A DNA stretch of 32,937 nt, from the NCBI RefSeq assembly GCF_001043975.1, contig NZ_LABY01000181.1, forward strand, positions 1-32,937, in the 5' to 3' direction. Within the stretch, counting starts at the first letter, position 1, and every line of letters begins with the position of its first letter. The stretch is from Methylobacterium variabile (GTDB lineage Bacteria; Pseudomonadota; Alphaproteobacteria; Rhizobiales; Beijerinckiaceae). The notes below the pieces were generated by a model. It worked only from the letters and a program-made list of their open reading frames with translations, had not been told where the DNA came from and did no database searches. Shown in pieces: positions 7,505 through 16,382 of this stretch. The position numbers and the translations under genes were made by a program.

Positions 7505-7701
7505 CCGCTCCTCGTGTCCCATGCTGTCGCGACCTCGACAGGTCGCCGACGCCCCGTTGCGGGCGCTGCCGCGCCGCCCGCGGCGGCAGAGTAGTACAGG
7601 GATCTCGTTGACTAAACCGGGCGGCGTGGCCAGATCGGGCCTGCGTCGCCCCGACAGGGCGGCGCGATCGGCTCGGACAGCCGTCACAGGAGGCCGTCAT
7701 C
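7505..7701. promoter_or_regulatory. Divergent promoter region of nitroreductase and monooxygenase
   Basis: This 197-base gap separates two divergent flavin-enzyme genes. It holds a palindrome GCGACCT-CGAC-AGGTCGC (7529-7546), 25 bases upstream of the nitroreductase ATG. On the plus strand a TTGACT box (7608-7613) sits in a short AT-richer stretch and may be a -35 element for the monooxygenase, though no convincing -10 was seen. AGGAGG before 7702 is the monooxygenase ribosome binding site. Confidence 0.4.
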
Positions 7702-9057
7702 GTGCGACACCGCAGGCTTCACCTCGGCGCCTTCATGCGCCCGGTCGGCATCCACACCGCCTGGTGGCGCTACCCGGGCGGCTACCCGGACGCCAACTTC
7801 AACTTCGCCCATCTCGCGCGCTTCGCCCAGACCCTCGAGGCGGCGAAGTTCGACGCCTTCTTCATGGCCGACCACCTCGCGGTGCTGAACATGCCGGTCG
7901 AGGCGCTCAAGCGCTCGGCCACCGTGACCTCGTTCGACCCCGCGACGCTGCTGCCCGCGCTCGCGGTGGTGACGCAGCGCATCGGGCTCATCGCCACGGC
8001 GTCCACCACCTACGACCAGCCGTACCACGTCGCCCGGCGCTTCGCCTCCCTCGACCACCTCAGCGGCGGCCGGGCGGGCTGGAACGTGGTGACGACCTCG
8101 AACCCCGACGCGGCGCGGAACTTCGGGCTCCCGCACCATCCCGAGCACGCCGACCGCTACGACCGGGCGCACGAATTCGTCTCGGTGGTGAAGGGCCTGT
8201 GGGACTCGTTCGCCGACGATGCCTTCCTGCGCGACGTCGAGAGCGGGATCTTCTTCGACCCCGACCGGATGCACGTGCTCGACCATCGCGGGCCCCACCT
8301 CTCGGTGCGCGGACCCCTCAACGTCGCCCGGCCGGTCCAGGGCTGGCCGGTGATCGTGCAGGCCGGCGCCTCCGAGGCGGGGCGCCAGCTCGCCGCCGAG
8401 ACCGCCGAGGTGATCTTCGGCGCGGCGGGAAGCATCGAGGACGGGCGCCGCTTCGCCGAGGACGTGCGCGGCCGCATGGTGCAGGTCGGGCGCGACCCCA
8501 ACCACCTCAAGATCCTGCCGGCCTGCTTCGTGGTGGTGGGCGACACGGTGGAGGAGGCGCGGGCCAAGCGCGCCCGCCTCGACGGCCTGGTGCACGAGGC
8601 GAGCGCCATCGCGGCCCTCTCGATCGCGCTCGGCGTCGACGCCGCCGCCTTCGACCTCGACGGGCCGCTGCCGGAGATACCGGAGACCAACCAGTCGAAG
8701 ACCGGGCGGGAGCGGGCGATCGCGCTCGCGCGCCGCGAAGGGCTCACCGTGCGCCAGCTCGCCCAGCGCCTCGGCGGCTATGCCGGCCTCGCCATGGTCG
8801 GCACGCCCGCCGCTATCGCCGACGAGATGCAGGCCTGGCTCGAGGCCGGCGCGAGCGACGGCTTCAACGTCATGGTCTCGGACGTGCCGCAGGGGCTCGA
8901 GGACTTCACGGCCAAGGTGGTGCCGGAGCTGCAGCGCCGCGGCCTCTTCCGCACGGAGTACGAGGGCACGACCCTGCGCGAGCATCTCGGCCTGCCCCGG
9001 CCGGAGAACCGGTTCTTCGCCGGAGGGCGCGAGGCCGGCGATCCGCCGCGGGGCTGA
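7702..9057 (+). CDS. NtaA/SnaA/DszA-family FMN-dependent monooxygenase
   Basis: This 451-residue protein is a luciferase-like (LLM) flavin oxidoreductase of the NtaA/SnaA/DszA group. It has an N-terminal HTAWWRYPGGYPDANFNF segment, AAKFDAFFMADHLA, GLIATASTTYDQPYHVARRF and the conserved LSGGRAGWNVVTTSNP. Later come ADRYDRAHEFVSVVKGLWDS and GWPVIVQAGASEAGRQLAAE. Known members use FMNH2 from a separate reductase to oxidise nitrilotriacetate, EDTA, dibenzothiophene sulfone or other organosulfur or organonitrogen compounds; the substrate here cannot be read. The start is a GTG with AGGAGG eight bases upstream. A reductase-like nitroreductase gene is divergent and metB is the next gene, so organosulfur use is possible but unproven. 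It converges with tadC, only 16 bases apart. Confidence 0.9.
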   Translation: MRHRRLHLGAFMRPVGIHTAWWRYPGGYPDANFNFAHLARFAQTLEAAKFDAFFMADHLAVLNMPVEALKRSATVTSFDPATLLPALAVVTQRIGLIATASTTYDQPYHVARRFASLDHLSGGRAGWNVVTTSNPDAARNFGLPHHPEHADRYDRAHEFVSVVKGLWDSFADDAFLRDVESGIFFDPDRMHVLDHRGPHLSVRGPLNVARPVQGWPVIVQAGASEAGRQLAAETAEVIFGAAGSIEDGRRFAEDVRGRMVQVGRDPNHLKILPACFVVVGDTVEEARAKRARLDGLVHEASAIAALSIALGVDAAAFDLDGPLPEIPETNQSKTGRERAIALARREGLTVRQLAQRLGGYAGLAMVGTPAAIADEMQAWLEAGASDGFNVMVSDVPQGLEDFTAKVVPELQRRGLFRTEYEGTTLREHLGLPRPENRFFAGGREAGDPPRG

Positions 9058-9073
9058 CCGGAGGGCCCTGCCC

Positions 9074-10036
9074 CTACTTGATGCTGAACATCTGCACCAT
9101 CGCGGGGGTGAGGATCACCACGAACAGCACCGGAAGGAAGAACAGGATCATCGGCACGGTGAGCTTCGGCGGCAGCGCGGCCGCCTTCTTCTCGGCCGCG
9201 TTCATGCGCTGGTCGCGGCTCTCCTGGGCCAGCACCCGCAGGGCCTGGCCGACCGGGGTGCCGTAGCGCTCGGCCTGGATCAGCGCCGTGGTGATGTTCT
9301 TCACCGATTCGAGGCCGGTGCGGTTGGCGAGGTTCTCGTAGGCGATGCGCCGGTCGGTGAGGTAGGACAGCTCGGCCGTGGTGAGCGCCATCTCCTCGGC
9401 CAGGGTCATGCACTGGTTGGCGAGCTCGACGCCGACGCGCCGGAACGCCGCCTCGATCGCCATGCCGGACTCGACGCAGATCAGCAGCAGGTCGAGGGCG
9501 TCGGGCCAGTTGCGCTGGATCGTCGCCTGGCGCTTGGAGATCTTGTTGCGCAGGAACACCTCCGGCGCCTTGATGCCGAGGTAGAGCGCGACGACCGCGA
9601 TGCCGAGCCGCACCAGCAGCGGCTGGTCCAGCACCCGCAGCACGAACAGGTAGAACACCGCCAGGACGAAGAAGGCGAGCGGCGTCACCAGGCGGAAGAA
9701 CAGGAACGCCACCTCGGCCTGCGGGCCGCGGTAGCCGGCCTTCAGCAGGCTGTTCTTGGCGTTCTCGGCGCCGAGCCAGTCGTCGAGGCGCAGGCGCTCG
9801 ACCACGCGCTTCATGTAGGCCTTGGGCTCCTGGCGCAGGGTCGCCTTCTGGTTCAGGCGGTCGCGCTCGCGCAGGCGGATGCGGTCGCGCTCCTTGCCCA
9901 CGCTCCGCATGCGGCCGGCGAGCCGGTCGGGCTCGAGGAAGGGCTGGGCGAGGGTGTAGACCGTGGCCGCCGCGGCCACCGCGGCGAGCAGCGCACCGAT
10001 GACGTACGGGTCGATCAGCTGGGACAGGAACTGCAC
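9074..10036 (-). CDS. tadC: Tad pilus inner-membrane platform protein TadC
   Basis: The 320-residue polytopic protein has a T2SSF (GspF-like) domain. An N-terminal membrane segment (IGALLAAVAAAATVYTLAQPF) is followed by a basic cytoplasmic stretch, a double membrane segment near residues 120-165, the cytoplasmic helical bundle (NWPDALDLLLICVESGMAIE, VELANQCMTLAEEM) and a C-terminal membrane segment ending in QMFSIK. TadC and TadB form the inner-membrane platform on which the ATPase CpaF drives pilus assembly. The start is the GTG at 10036, with GGAGG seven bases before it; a much longer open frame upstream lies antisense-like through tadB and is not used. It is the last gene of the minus-strand cpa operon, 14 bases after tadB. 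Confidence 0.93.
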   Translation of the reverse strand: MQFLSQLIDPYVIGALLAAVAAAATVYTLAQPFLEPDRLAGRMRSVGKERDRIRLRERDRLNQKATLRQEPKAYMKRVVERLRLDDWLGAENAKNSLLKAGYRGPQAEVAFLFFRLVTPLAFFVLAVFYLFVLRVLDQPLLVRLGIAVVALYLGIKAPEVFLRNKISKRQATIQRNWPDALDLLLICVESGMAIEAAFRRVGVELANQCMTLAEEMALTTAELSYLTDRRIAYENLANRTGLESVKNITTALIQAERYGTPVGQALRVLAQESRDQRMNAAEKKAAALPPKLTVPMILFFLPVLFVVILTPAMVQMFSIK

Positions 10037-10050
10037 GCGCCGCCTCCGGC

Positions 10051-11019
10051 TCAGATGTCGAAGCGGATCATCCGGCTCATCACGACGACGCCGATGATCA
10101 TCCACAGGGCGGAGCCGGCGAGGGCGAGCTGACCGATCTGCGAGGTCCAGAGCAGCGAGATGTAGTCGGGGCTGGTGAGGTAGGCGAGGAAGGCCACGAT
10201 GAACGGCAGGGAGGCGATGATCGCGGCCGAGGCCTTCGCCTCCATGCTCATCGCCTGCACCTTGTCGGCCATCTTGCGCCGGTCGCGCAGCACCCGCGAC
10301 AGGTTGCCGAGGGCCTCCGACAGGTTGCCGCCGGATTTCTGCTGGATGCCGACCACGATGGCGAAGAAGTTCGCCTCCGGCACCGGCATCCGCTCGTAGA
10401 GCCGCGCCACCGCGTCCCCGAGGGAGATGCCGAGGGCCTGCGCCTCGACGAGGGCCCGGAACTCGCCCTTCACCGGCTCCTGGGCCTCGCGGGCGATGAC
10501 GCGCATGCAGTCGCCGACCGGCAGGCCCGAGCGGATGCCGCGCACGATCACGTCCAGGGCGTTCGGCAGCTCGATGATGAAGCGGGCCATCCGGCGCTTG
10601 CGCAGGTAGGCGACCAGCCACCGCGGCAGGCCGAGGCCGGCCGCGAAGGCGAGGCCGCAGGCGATGAGCCCGCTGCCGCTCGCCAGGAAGCCGAACAGGC
10701 CGGCGAGGGCGCCGGCGATCGCGCTGAAGGCGTAGAACTGGCCCTTGCTCACGCTCAGGCCGGCCTGGGTCAGGCGCAGCTCCAGGCTGGCGCGGGCCTT
10801 CGTCTCCTTGTCCTCGATCTCCTTGAGGCTCTTGGCCACCTGCTCGCGGCGGCTGACGGTCTGCACGCGCTCGGCGGCCTGGTGCTGGCCGACCAGGGCC
10901 TGGTGGCGCTTGGCCGCCCGCGCCTCGCTCGGCAGCAGCGGCACCACGACCGCGGAGGCGAACGACACGGCGCTGATCGCCAGGAGGCCCGCCCCGATCA
11001 GGAGCTCGAGGTCAATCAC
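10051..11019 (-). CDS. tadB: Tad pilus inner-membrane platform protein TadB
   Basis: The 322-residue membrane protein is the second T2SSF-domain platform component. It has an N-terminal membrane segment, a long charged helix (about 30-75), a double membrane segment around residues 85-130, the T2SSF core (IIELPNALDVIVRGIRSGLP, VARLYERMPVPEANFFAIV, QQKSGGNLSEALGNLSRVLR) and two C-terminal membrane segments. The start is a GTG with GGAGGG six bases upstream. It lies 33 bases after cpaF and 14 before tadC, the standard order. I see nothing missing relative to family members. Confidence 0.93.
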   Translation of the reverse strand: MIDLELLIGAGLLAISAVSFASAVVVPLLPSEARAAKRHQALVGQHQAAERVQTVSRREQVAKSLKEIEDKETKARASLELRLTQAGLSVSKGQFYAFSAIAGALAGLFGFLASGSGLIACGLAFAAGLGLPRWLVAYLRKRRMARFIIELPNALDVIVRGIRSGLPVGDCMRVIAREAQEPVKGEFRALVEAQALGISLGDAVARLYERMPVPEANFFAIVVGIQQKSGGNLSEALGNLSRVLRDRRKMADKVQAMSMEAKASAAIIASLPFIVAFLAYLTSPDYISLLWTSQIGQLALAGSALWMIIGVVVMSRMIRFDI

Positions 11020-11052
11020 GGGCGCCCTCCGCCCCGGCGGTCGCGGCCGGCC

Positions 11053-12519
11053 TCACGCCTTCTCCTCCGTGCGGACCTCGGCGGCGTCGAGGGCGGCGGC
11101 GAGCGCCCGGTCCTCGCCGTAGTACCGGGCCCGCTCCCAGAACCGCGGCCGGCCGATGCCGGTGGAGCGGTGGCGGCCGATGAGCTTGCCGTTCGGATCC
11201 TCGCCGACGATGTCGTAGACGAACAGGTCCTGCGTGATGATCACGTCGCCCTCCATCCCCATCACCTCGGTGATGTGGGTGATGCGCCGGGAGCCGTCGC
11301 GCAGGCGGGCGGCCTGGACGACGACGTCGATCGAGCCGGCGATCATCTCCCGCAGGGTCTTGGAGGGCAGGTTGTAGCCGCCCATCGAGATCATCGACTC
11401 GATGCGCGACAGGCACTCGCGCGGCGAGTTGGCGTGCAGCGTCCCCATCGAGCCGTCGTGGCCGGTATTCATCGCCTGGAGGAGGTCGAAGGCCTCCGGG
11501 CCGCGCACCTCGCCGACGATGATGCGCTCGGGCCGCATGCGCAGGCAGTTCTTGATCAGGTCGCGCATCGTGATCTGGCCCTGGCCCTCGAGGTTCGGGG
11601 GCCGGGTCTCGAGGCGCACCACGTGGGGCTGCTGCAGCTGCAGCTCGGCCGCGTCCTCGCAGGTGATGATGCGCTCGTCGTCGTCGATGTAGCGGGTGAG
11701 GCAGTTCAGCAGCGTCGTCTTGCCCGAGCCCGTGCCGCCCGAGACCACCACGTTGCAGCGCACCCGCCCGATGATCTGCAGGATCCTGGCGCCCTCCGGC
11801 GAGATCGAGCCGAAGCGCACGAGCTGGTCGAGGGTGAGCTTGTCCTTCTTGAACTTGCGGATGGTCAGCGCCGGCCCGTCGATGGCCAGCGGCGGCGCGA
11901 TCACGTTGACGCGCGAGCCGTCCGGCAGGCGGGCGTCGCAGATCGGCGAGGCCTCGTCGACCCGGCGGCCGACCTGGCTGACGATCCGCTGGCAGATGTT
12001 CATCAGCTGCTGGTTGTCGCGGAAGCGGACGCCCGTCACTTGGATCTTGCCGCCGACCTCGATGTAGGTCCGGTTGGCGCCGTTCACCATCACGTCGGCG
12101 ATGTCGTCGCGGGCGAGCAGCGGCTCGAGCGGGCCGTAGCCCAGCACGTCGTTGCAGATATCGTCGAGCAGCTCCTCCTGCTCGGCGATCGACATCACCA
12201 CGTTCTTGAGGCCGATGATCTCGATGACGATGTCGCGGATCTCCTCCCGCGCCGCGTCCGGCTCGAGGCGGGCGAGCTGGGTGAGGTCGATGGCCTCGAT
12301 CAGCGCGCCGAAGATCATGCTCTTCGTGCGGTAATACTCGTCCGAGCGGGCGGTTTCCGCCGGCGCCGGGGCCTCGCGGACCGGGCTCGGGGCCGGCTCG
12401 GCCCGCTTGCCGTCCTGGAACACCGGCGCGGCGGCCGCCTCCGGGAGCACCGGGGCGGAGCCGGCGGGACGCGCGGCCGGCGCCTTCGGTGCCGTCGCTC
12501 CGGGTCTCCTGCCGAACAT
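11053..12519 (-). CDS. cpaF: Tad pilus assembly ATPase CpaF (TadA)
   Basis: The 488-residue secretion-type hexameric ATPase powers Flp pilus assembly at the inner membrane. The variable Pro/Ala-rich N-terminus (about 60 residues) is followed by the conserved N-domain (LLDDICNDVLGYGPLEPLL, DIADVMVNG). The RecA-like motor contains Walker A GGTGSGKTT (about 261-269), the Asp box CEDAAELQL, Walker B-like RPERIIVGEVRGPEA and the His box MGTLHANSPRE. All catalytic boxes are intact. The ATG at 12519 (protein begins MFGRR, as is common in this family) is preferred over an in-frame GTG at 12561 that lacks a ribosome binding site. A 114-base GC-rich gap separates it from cpaE. It acts with TadB/TadC. 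Confidence 0.95.
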   Translation of the reverse strand: MFGRRPGATAPKAPAARPAGSAPVLPEAAAAPVFQDGKRAEPAPSPVREAPAPAETARSDEYYRTKSMIFGALIEAIDLTQLARLEPDAAREEIRDIVIEIIGLKNVVMSIAEQEELLDDICNDVLGYGPLEPLLARDDIADVMVNGANRTYIEVGGKIQVTGVRFRDNQQLMNICQRIVSQVGRRVDEASPICDARLPDGSRVNVIAPPLAIDGPALTIRKFKKDKLTLDQLVRFGSISPEGARILQIIGRVRCNVVVSGGTGSGKTTLLNCLTRYIDDDERIITCEDAAELQLQQPHVVRLETRPPNLEGQGQITMRDLIKNCLRMRPERIIVGEVRGPEAFDLLQAMNTGHDGSMGTLHANSPRECLSRIESMISMGGYNLPSKTLREMIAGSIDVVVQAARLRDGSRRITHITEVMGMEGDVIITQDLFVYDIVGEDPNGKLIGRHRSTGIGRPRFWERARYYGEDRALAAALDAAEVRTEEKA

Positions 12520-12633
12520 GGGATCAGCGGCCTTCCTGGGGAAACTGAGGGTCTGGGGCACGGGTCGGGAGAGCGGACGGGCCGCCGCGGCGCCCCGCCG
12601 CGGGCATGCCCGGCCCCCGGGGACGCGCCCGGC

Positions 12634-13878
12634 TCACGACGCCTTGCGGCGGGCGAAGCGGGCGAGGAGCGGCTCCAGCAGGTTGCTCCGGCCGCGGCGG
12701 GTCTCGGCGCGGCCCGTCAGGGTGCCGGCGAGCTCGCTCAGGATCTCGGTCGCCTTGGCTCCGGGCTGCACCTCCGCCAGCATCTGGCCGTTATTGGCCG
12801 CGGTGCCGAACAGGGCGGGCTCGAACGGGACCACCGCGGCGACCGGCGCGTCGAGGGCCTTGGCGAAATCCGCCACGGCGATCTCGGGGCGCTTGGCCAT
12901 CCCGACCCCGTTGAGGACGAGGCGGGGCATGCGGTCGTTGGGCCTGGCGCTCCGCAGCACCTCGAACAGGTTGCGGGCGTTGCGCAAGGAGGCGAGGTCG
13001 GGGGCCGACACCACCACGATCTCGTCGGCCCCGATCAGCATGCGCCGGCACCAGGCCGGCCAGGCGTGCGGCACGTCGAGGACGATGCAGGGGACGCTCG
13101 CCCGCAGCACGTCGATCACGCCGTCGAAGGCGCCCTCCGCGAAGTCGGTCGGGCGGTCGAGGGTGGCGGGGGCGGCGAGCAGGCTCAGGTTGTCGGTGCA
13201 CTTCGACAGCAGGCGGTCGACGAAGTTCGCGTCGACCCGCTCGGGCGCGAAGACCGCCTCGGCCACCCCCTGCGGCGGATCCTGGTTGAAGTTCAGGCCG
13301 GCGGTGCCGAACGCGACGTCGAGATCGGCGATGACGGTGGCGATGCCGAAGTCGCGGGCGACCGACCAGGCGATGTTGTGGGCGAGGGTCGAGGCGCCGA
13401 CGCCGCCCTTGGCGCCCACCACCGCGACGGTGCGGCCGAGCGGTTCGGCGGCCGGATCGCTGAACAGCTCCGAGATCGCCGCGATCACCGCGACGGGGTC
13501 GACCGGCGCGATCAGGTACTCGCTCACGCCCCGGCGGATGAACTCGCGGTAGAGCACCACGTCGTTGACGTGGCCGATGACGACGACCTTGGTGCCGGCG
13601 TCGCAGACCTCCGCCAGGCTGTCGAGGGCGGCGAGCGGGTTGCCCTTGGCCGCGCCGATCTCGACCATGATGACGTTCGGGGTCGGGGCGTTGCGGTAGG
13701 CCTCGACCGCCGCGGGGCCCCCGCCCATCTGGACGCGGGTATGCGCCTTCTGCATCCGCCGGTCGCCGGCGGCGGCCTCGATCACCGCGGCGACGTCGCT
13801 GCTCTCGCAGAAGGCCTGGACGGTGATGCGCGGGACCGGGGCGATGACCCGGCCGGAGGTCTCGCCTGCCTCAGACAT
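12634..13878 (-). CDS. cpaE: Tad pilus localisation ATPase-like protein CpaE (TadZ)
   Basis: The 414-residue protein has an N-terminal receiver-like domain (about 15-140; VIMVEIGA, VVVIGHVNDV, EYLIAPVDP) and a C-terminal MinD/ParA-like domain. The P-loop reads AKGGVGAST (156-164). The signature lysine of the MinD/ParA family is kept, but the usual P-loop lysine before S/T is Ala, as in many TadZ/CpaE proteins. ATP hydrolysis may therefore be weak or absent. Later motifs are VIADLDVAFGTAGLNFNQ and IVLDVPHAW. CpaE places the Tad machinery, often at a cell pole. It lies between cpaD and cpaF as usual, with 108- and 114-base gaps on either side that contain only GC-rich, hairpin-prone sequence. 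Confidence 0.93.
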   Translation of the reverse strand: MSEAGETSGRVIAPVPRITVQAFCESSDVAAVIEAAAGDRRMQKAHTRVQMGGGPAAVEAYRNAPTPNVIMVEIGAAKGNPLAALDSLAEVCDAGTKVVVIGHVNDVVLYREFIRRGVSEYLIAPVDPVAVIAAISELFSDPAAEPLGRTVAVVGAKGGVGASTLAHNIAWSVARDFGIATVIADLDVAFGTAGLNFNQDPPQGVAEAVFAPERVDANFVDRLLSKCTDNLSLLAAPATLDRPTDFAEGAFDGVIDVLRASVPCIVLDVPHAWPAWCRRMLIGADEIVVVSAPDLASLRNARNLFEVLRSARPNDRMPRLVLNGVGMAKRPEIAVADFAKALDAPVAAVVPFEPALFGTAANNGQMLAEVQPGAKATEILSELAGTLTGRAETRRGRSNLLEPLLARFARRKAS

Positions 13879-13986
13879 GGCATGGCACCCCGTCCGGGCG
13901 GGCCGGCCGCGCGCCCGACCGGGCCCGGGCGGCGCCAGGGGACCTCGCCGCGGGCGCGGCAGCGATTCTCGTCCGGCGCGTCCTCA

Positions 13987-14715
13987 TCACTGTGCCACCT
14001 GCGACTTCACGCTCGCGCGGCCATCCTGCTTCCAAGTGGTTGACGGATCCTTTCCGGTGCGCAGGTCGAGCAGGTCCTGGGTCCGGATCACCGTGTCGAT
14101 GCGGCCCTCCTGCCGGCCGCGCACGAGGTCGACCGGGTCGGCGACCTGGCTCGCCACGTTGGACTGGGTGGCGCAGCCGAAGTTCCAATAGCTCTCGTTG
14201 CGGGCGTTGAAGCCCGGATCAGTGACCCCGAGATCCTGGGGCCAGAGCCCGCAGGCGCCCGCGACCTTGGCCTGCATGCGCTGGAAGCTCAGGCGCACCG
14301 GCGCGCTCACCGCGACGTTCGCGACCGGATAGGGCGCGACCACGATCTCCCGCGGGCCGACCCCCCGGGCGAGGGCCCGGGCGCGCAGCCGCTCGAGGGT
14401 GCGCTCCACCGCTGCGCCTGGCACCTGCGAGCCGCGGGGCACCTCGAGGACGAGCACGCCGCGGCCGTGACGGCGGTACTCGGTGAGGAACCCGTCGACG
14501 TCGTCGGCCTGGCGCGGGTCGATGTGCCCGGTCCCGGTGATGAAGACGTCGAGGTTGCGCGGCGAGTCCGACAGAACGATCGGGTGCCGCTCGGGGATCG
14601 TCGACGGGTAGGTCGAGCCGGTGGTCAGCGTCCGGTCGGAGGCGCAGGCGGCGAGGAAGGCCGGGGCGGCGAGCACCGTCAGGCGGAGGAGGGTGCGGCG
14701 GAGGGTGCGGGTCAT
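13987..14715 (-). CDS. cpaD: Tad pilus assembly lipoprotein CpaD
   Basis: The 242-residue outer-membrane lipoprotein has a signal peptide (MTRTLRRTLLRL...) with lipobox LAAC and acylation cysteine C24. The CpaD domain follows: RHPIVLSDSPRNLDVFI near residue 42, the periplasmic alpha/beta fold with IVVAPYPVANVAVSAPVRLSF, and the terminal GCATQSNVASQVADPVDLVRGR segment typical of the family. It is thought to act as the pilotin-like partner that helps the secretin CpaC reach or stay in the outer membrane. The ATG at 14715 is the only start that gives the lipoprotein signal. It lies 50 bases after cpaC and is part of the cpa operon. Confidence 0.93.
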   Translation of the reverse strand: MTRTLRRTLLRLTVLAAPAFLAACASDRTLTTGSTYPSTIPERHPIVLSDSPRNLDVFITGTGHIDPRQADDVDGFLTEYRRHGRGVLVLEVPRGSQVPGAAVERTLERLRARALARGVGPREIVVAPYPVANVAVSAPVRLSFQRMQAKVAGACGLWPQDLGVTDPGFNARNESYWNFGCATQSNVASQVADPVDLVRGRQEGRIDTVIRTQDLLDLRTGKDPSTTWKQDGRASVKSQVAQ

Positions 14716-14765
14716 CGCGGGATCTCGGGCGTAAATCTCGGGAGAGGTCGGGCGCGCCCCTGCCG

Positions 14766-16382
14766 TCAGTCGGTGATGAAGCCGACCCGGCCGCGGTAGC
14801 CGGAGCCGAGGGGGGCGGCGCCGACCACGCCGTAGAGGCGGTTGAAGCGGCCGAGCAGGATCGACTGGCTGTCGGTCGCCTCGGTGAAGCCGTCGTCGGG
14901 CTTCTTGACCTGGGCCGGGTCCATCGGCTTGGCGATGTAGGGCGTGACCATGATCATCAGCTCCGTCTCCTGGCGCTGGTAGTCGCGGGAGCGGAACAGG
15001 GCGCCGAGGACCGGCAGATTGAGGAGCCCCGGCAGGCCGTTGATCGCCTGCCGGTTGCGCTGCTGGATCAGGCCGGCGGTCATCATCGTGCCGCCCGAGG
15101 GCAGCTCGATGGTGGTCTCGGACTTGCGCACCGTCAGCGCCGGCACCGTGATGTTGGCCGTGCCGTTCGAGACCAGGATCGCGTTCTGGGGATCGAGCTC
15201 CGTGACGTTGGTGGCGACCCGGATCGAGATGCGGTTCTCCGACTGGACCACGGGGGTGAAGTTCAGCGTCACGCCGTAGGGCTTGAACTCGATGCCGACG
15301 GAGCAGTTCGAGGTCGGGCCGGTGGTGACGCCGACCACTGCCGAGCAGCTCTGGCTCGTCGGAACCGGGATCTCGCCGCCGGCGGTGAAGTTCGCCGCCT
15401 CGCCCGAGATCGCCGTCAGGGTCGGCTCGGCGAGCACCCGGGACACGCCGGCCTGCTCGAAGGCCCGCAGGGTCGCCTGGAGCGAGAAGCCGCCGGCCCG
15501 GATCGAGGCCTGGATCCGGTTGTTCGACGGGAAGGTCTGGCCCGTGAGCGGGAACGGCGTCTCGTTGAAGAAGTCCGAGCCGCCCGTACCCAGCGGGTTG
15601 AGCGCGCTCCAGCTCGCGCCGGTGTTGATGCCGAACTGCTTGAGCACCTGGCGCGAGACCTCGACCACGGTGACGCGCAGCATCACCTGGTCCTTGCCGC
15701 GGATCGTCAGGTTGTTGATCACCGCGCCGCGGGCGGCGCCGCCCGCCCCGCCGAGGCCCACGAAGGCGTTGGCGATGTCGATCGCCTGCTGCGCCTCGCC
15801 GGCGGAGTTGACCGAGCCGGTGAGCAGCACGGATTCGCCCGCCGGGCGCACGTCGAAGCGCCCGCCCGGGATGCTGCCGGACAGCGTCTGGCGCAGCACG
15901 TTGAGGTCGCGCCCGACCGTGACGTCGAGGGCCGCGATCTGGCGCCCCTCGGAATCCATCACGAAGATCGAGGTGGCGCCGTTCTCGATGCCGATGATGA
16001 ACACCTTGCGGGTCGAGCGCACGACGGCGTTCGCCACCTTGGGGTTGGCGACGAACACCTCCTTGGCGTCCCGCGGCAGGTCGACGACGAGGGACCGCCC
16101 CATGGTGAGGTCGATGCGGCGCGACACGTCCGCCTCGTTGGGACCGACCGCCACCACCGGCGCCGGCACGATGCCGCCGCGATGGCCCGCGGCGCCCTGG
16201 GCGGCGGCGGGCCCTGCCGCGAGGATCGCCAGGGACCCGGCCGCGAGCGTGGCGCGCAGGAGAGCCGCGGGTGCGGCGGCGCGGGAAGCCGCCGCCCGGA
16301 GGATCTCGGACATCGTCATGGAACGGGGACTCGCGGGTCGGGGATCGGTGGCGCGGGACCGGCGGGACGGGAGCGCGCTCAT
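14766..16382 (-). CDS. cpaC: Tad pilus outer-membrane secretin CpaC (RcpA)
   Basis: This is the secretin channel through which the Flp pilus leaves the cell. After a signal peptide (ALLRATLAAGSLAILAAG, cleaved near AAAQ) comes the pilus-formation N domain (RIDLTMGRSLVVDLPRDAKE, VFIIGIENGATSIFVMD). A BON-like ring domain (ESVLLTGSVNSAGEAQQAID) and the secretin core (RVLAEPTLTAISGEAANFTA, GTMMTAGLIQQRNRQAINGLP, LMIMVTPYIAKP) follow. The ATG at 16382 overlaps the cpaB stop (ATGA) and gives 538 residues with a long n-region. An in-frame ATG at 16319 gives 517 residues and a more ordinary signal peptide; the choice is open. Confidence 0.93.
   Translation of the reverse strand: MSALPSRRSRATDPRPASPRSMTMSEILRAAASRAAAPAALLRATLAAGSLAILAAGPAAAQGAAGHRGGIVPAPVVAVGPNEADVSRRIDLTMGRSLVVDLPRDAKEVFVANPKVANAVVRSTRKVFIIGIENGATSIFVMDSEGRQIAALDVTVGRDLNVLRQTLSGSIPGGRFDVRPAGESVLLTGSVNSAGEAQQAIDIANAFVGLGGAGGAARGAVINNLTIRGKDQVMLRVTVVEVSRQVLKQFGINTGASWSALNPLGTGGSDFFNETPFPLTGQTFPSNNRIQASIRAGGFSLQATLRAFEQAGVSRVLAEPTLTAISGEAANFTAGGEIPVPTSQSCSAVVGVTTGPTSNCSVGIEFKPYGVTLNFTPVVQSENRISIRVATNVTELDPQNAILVSNGTANITVPALTVRKSETTIELPSGGTMMTAGLIQQRNRQAINGLPGLLNLPVLGALFRSRDYQRQETELMIMVTPYIAKPMDPAQVKKPDDGFTEATDSQSILLGRFNRLYGVVGAAPLGSGYRGRVGFITD

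Noticed and set aside
5096..7594. Plus-strand open frame of about 830 codons.
   Set aside because: Antisense to metB and the nitroreductase, which both have complete family motifs.
10882..14043. Plus-strand open frame of over 1000 codons across tadB-cpaF-cpaE.
   Set aside because: Antisense to the pilus genes, with no motif and an Asp/His/Arg-rich composition typical of shadow frames.
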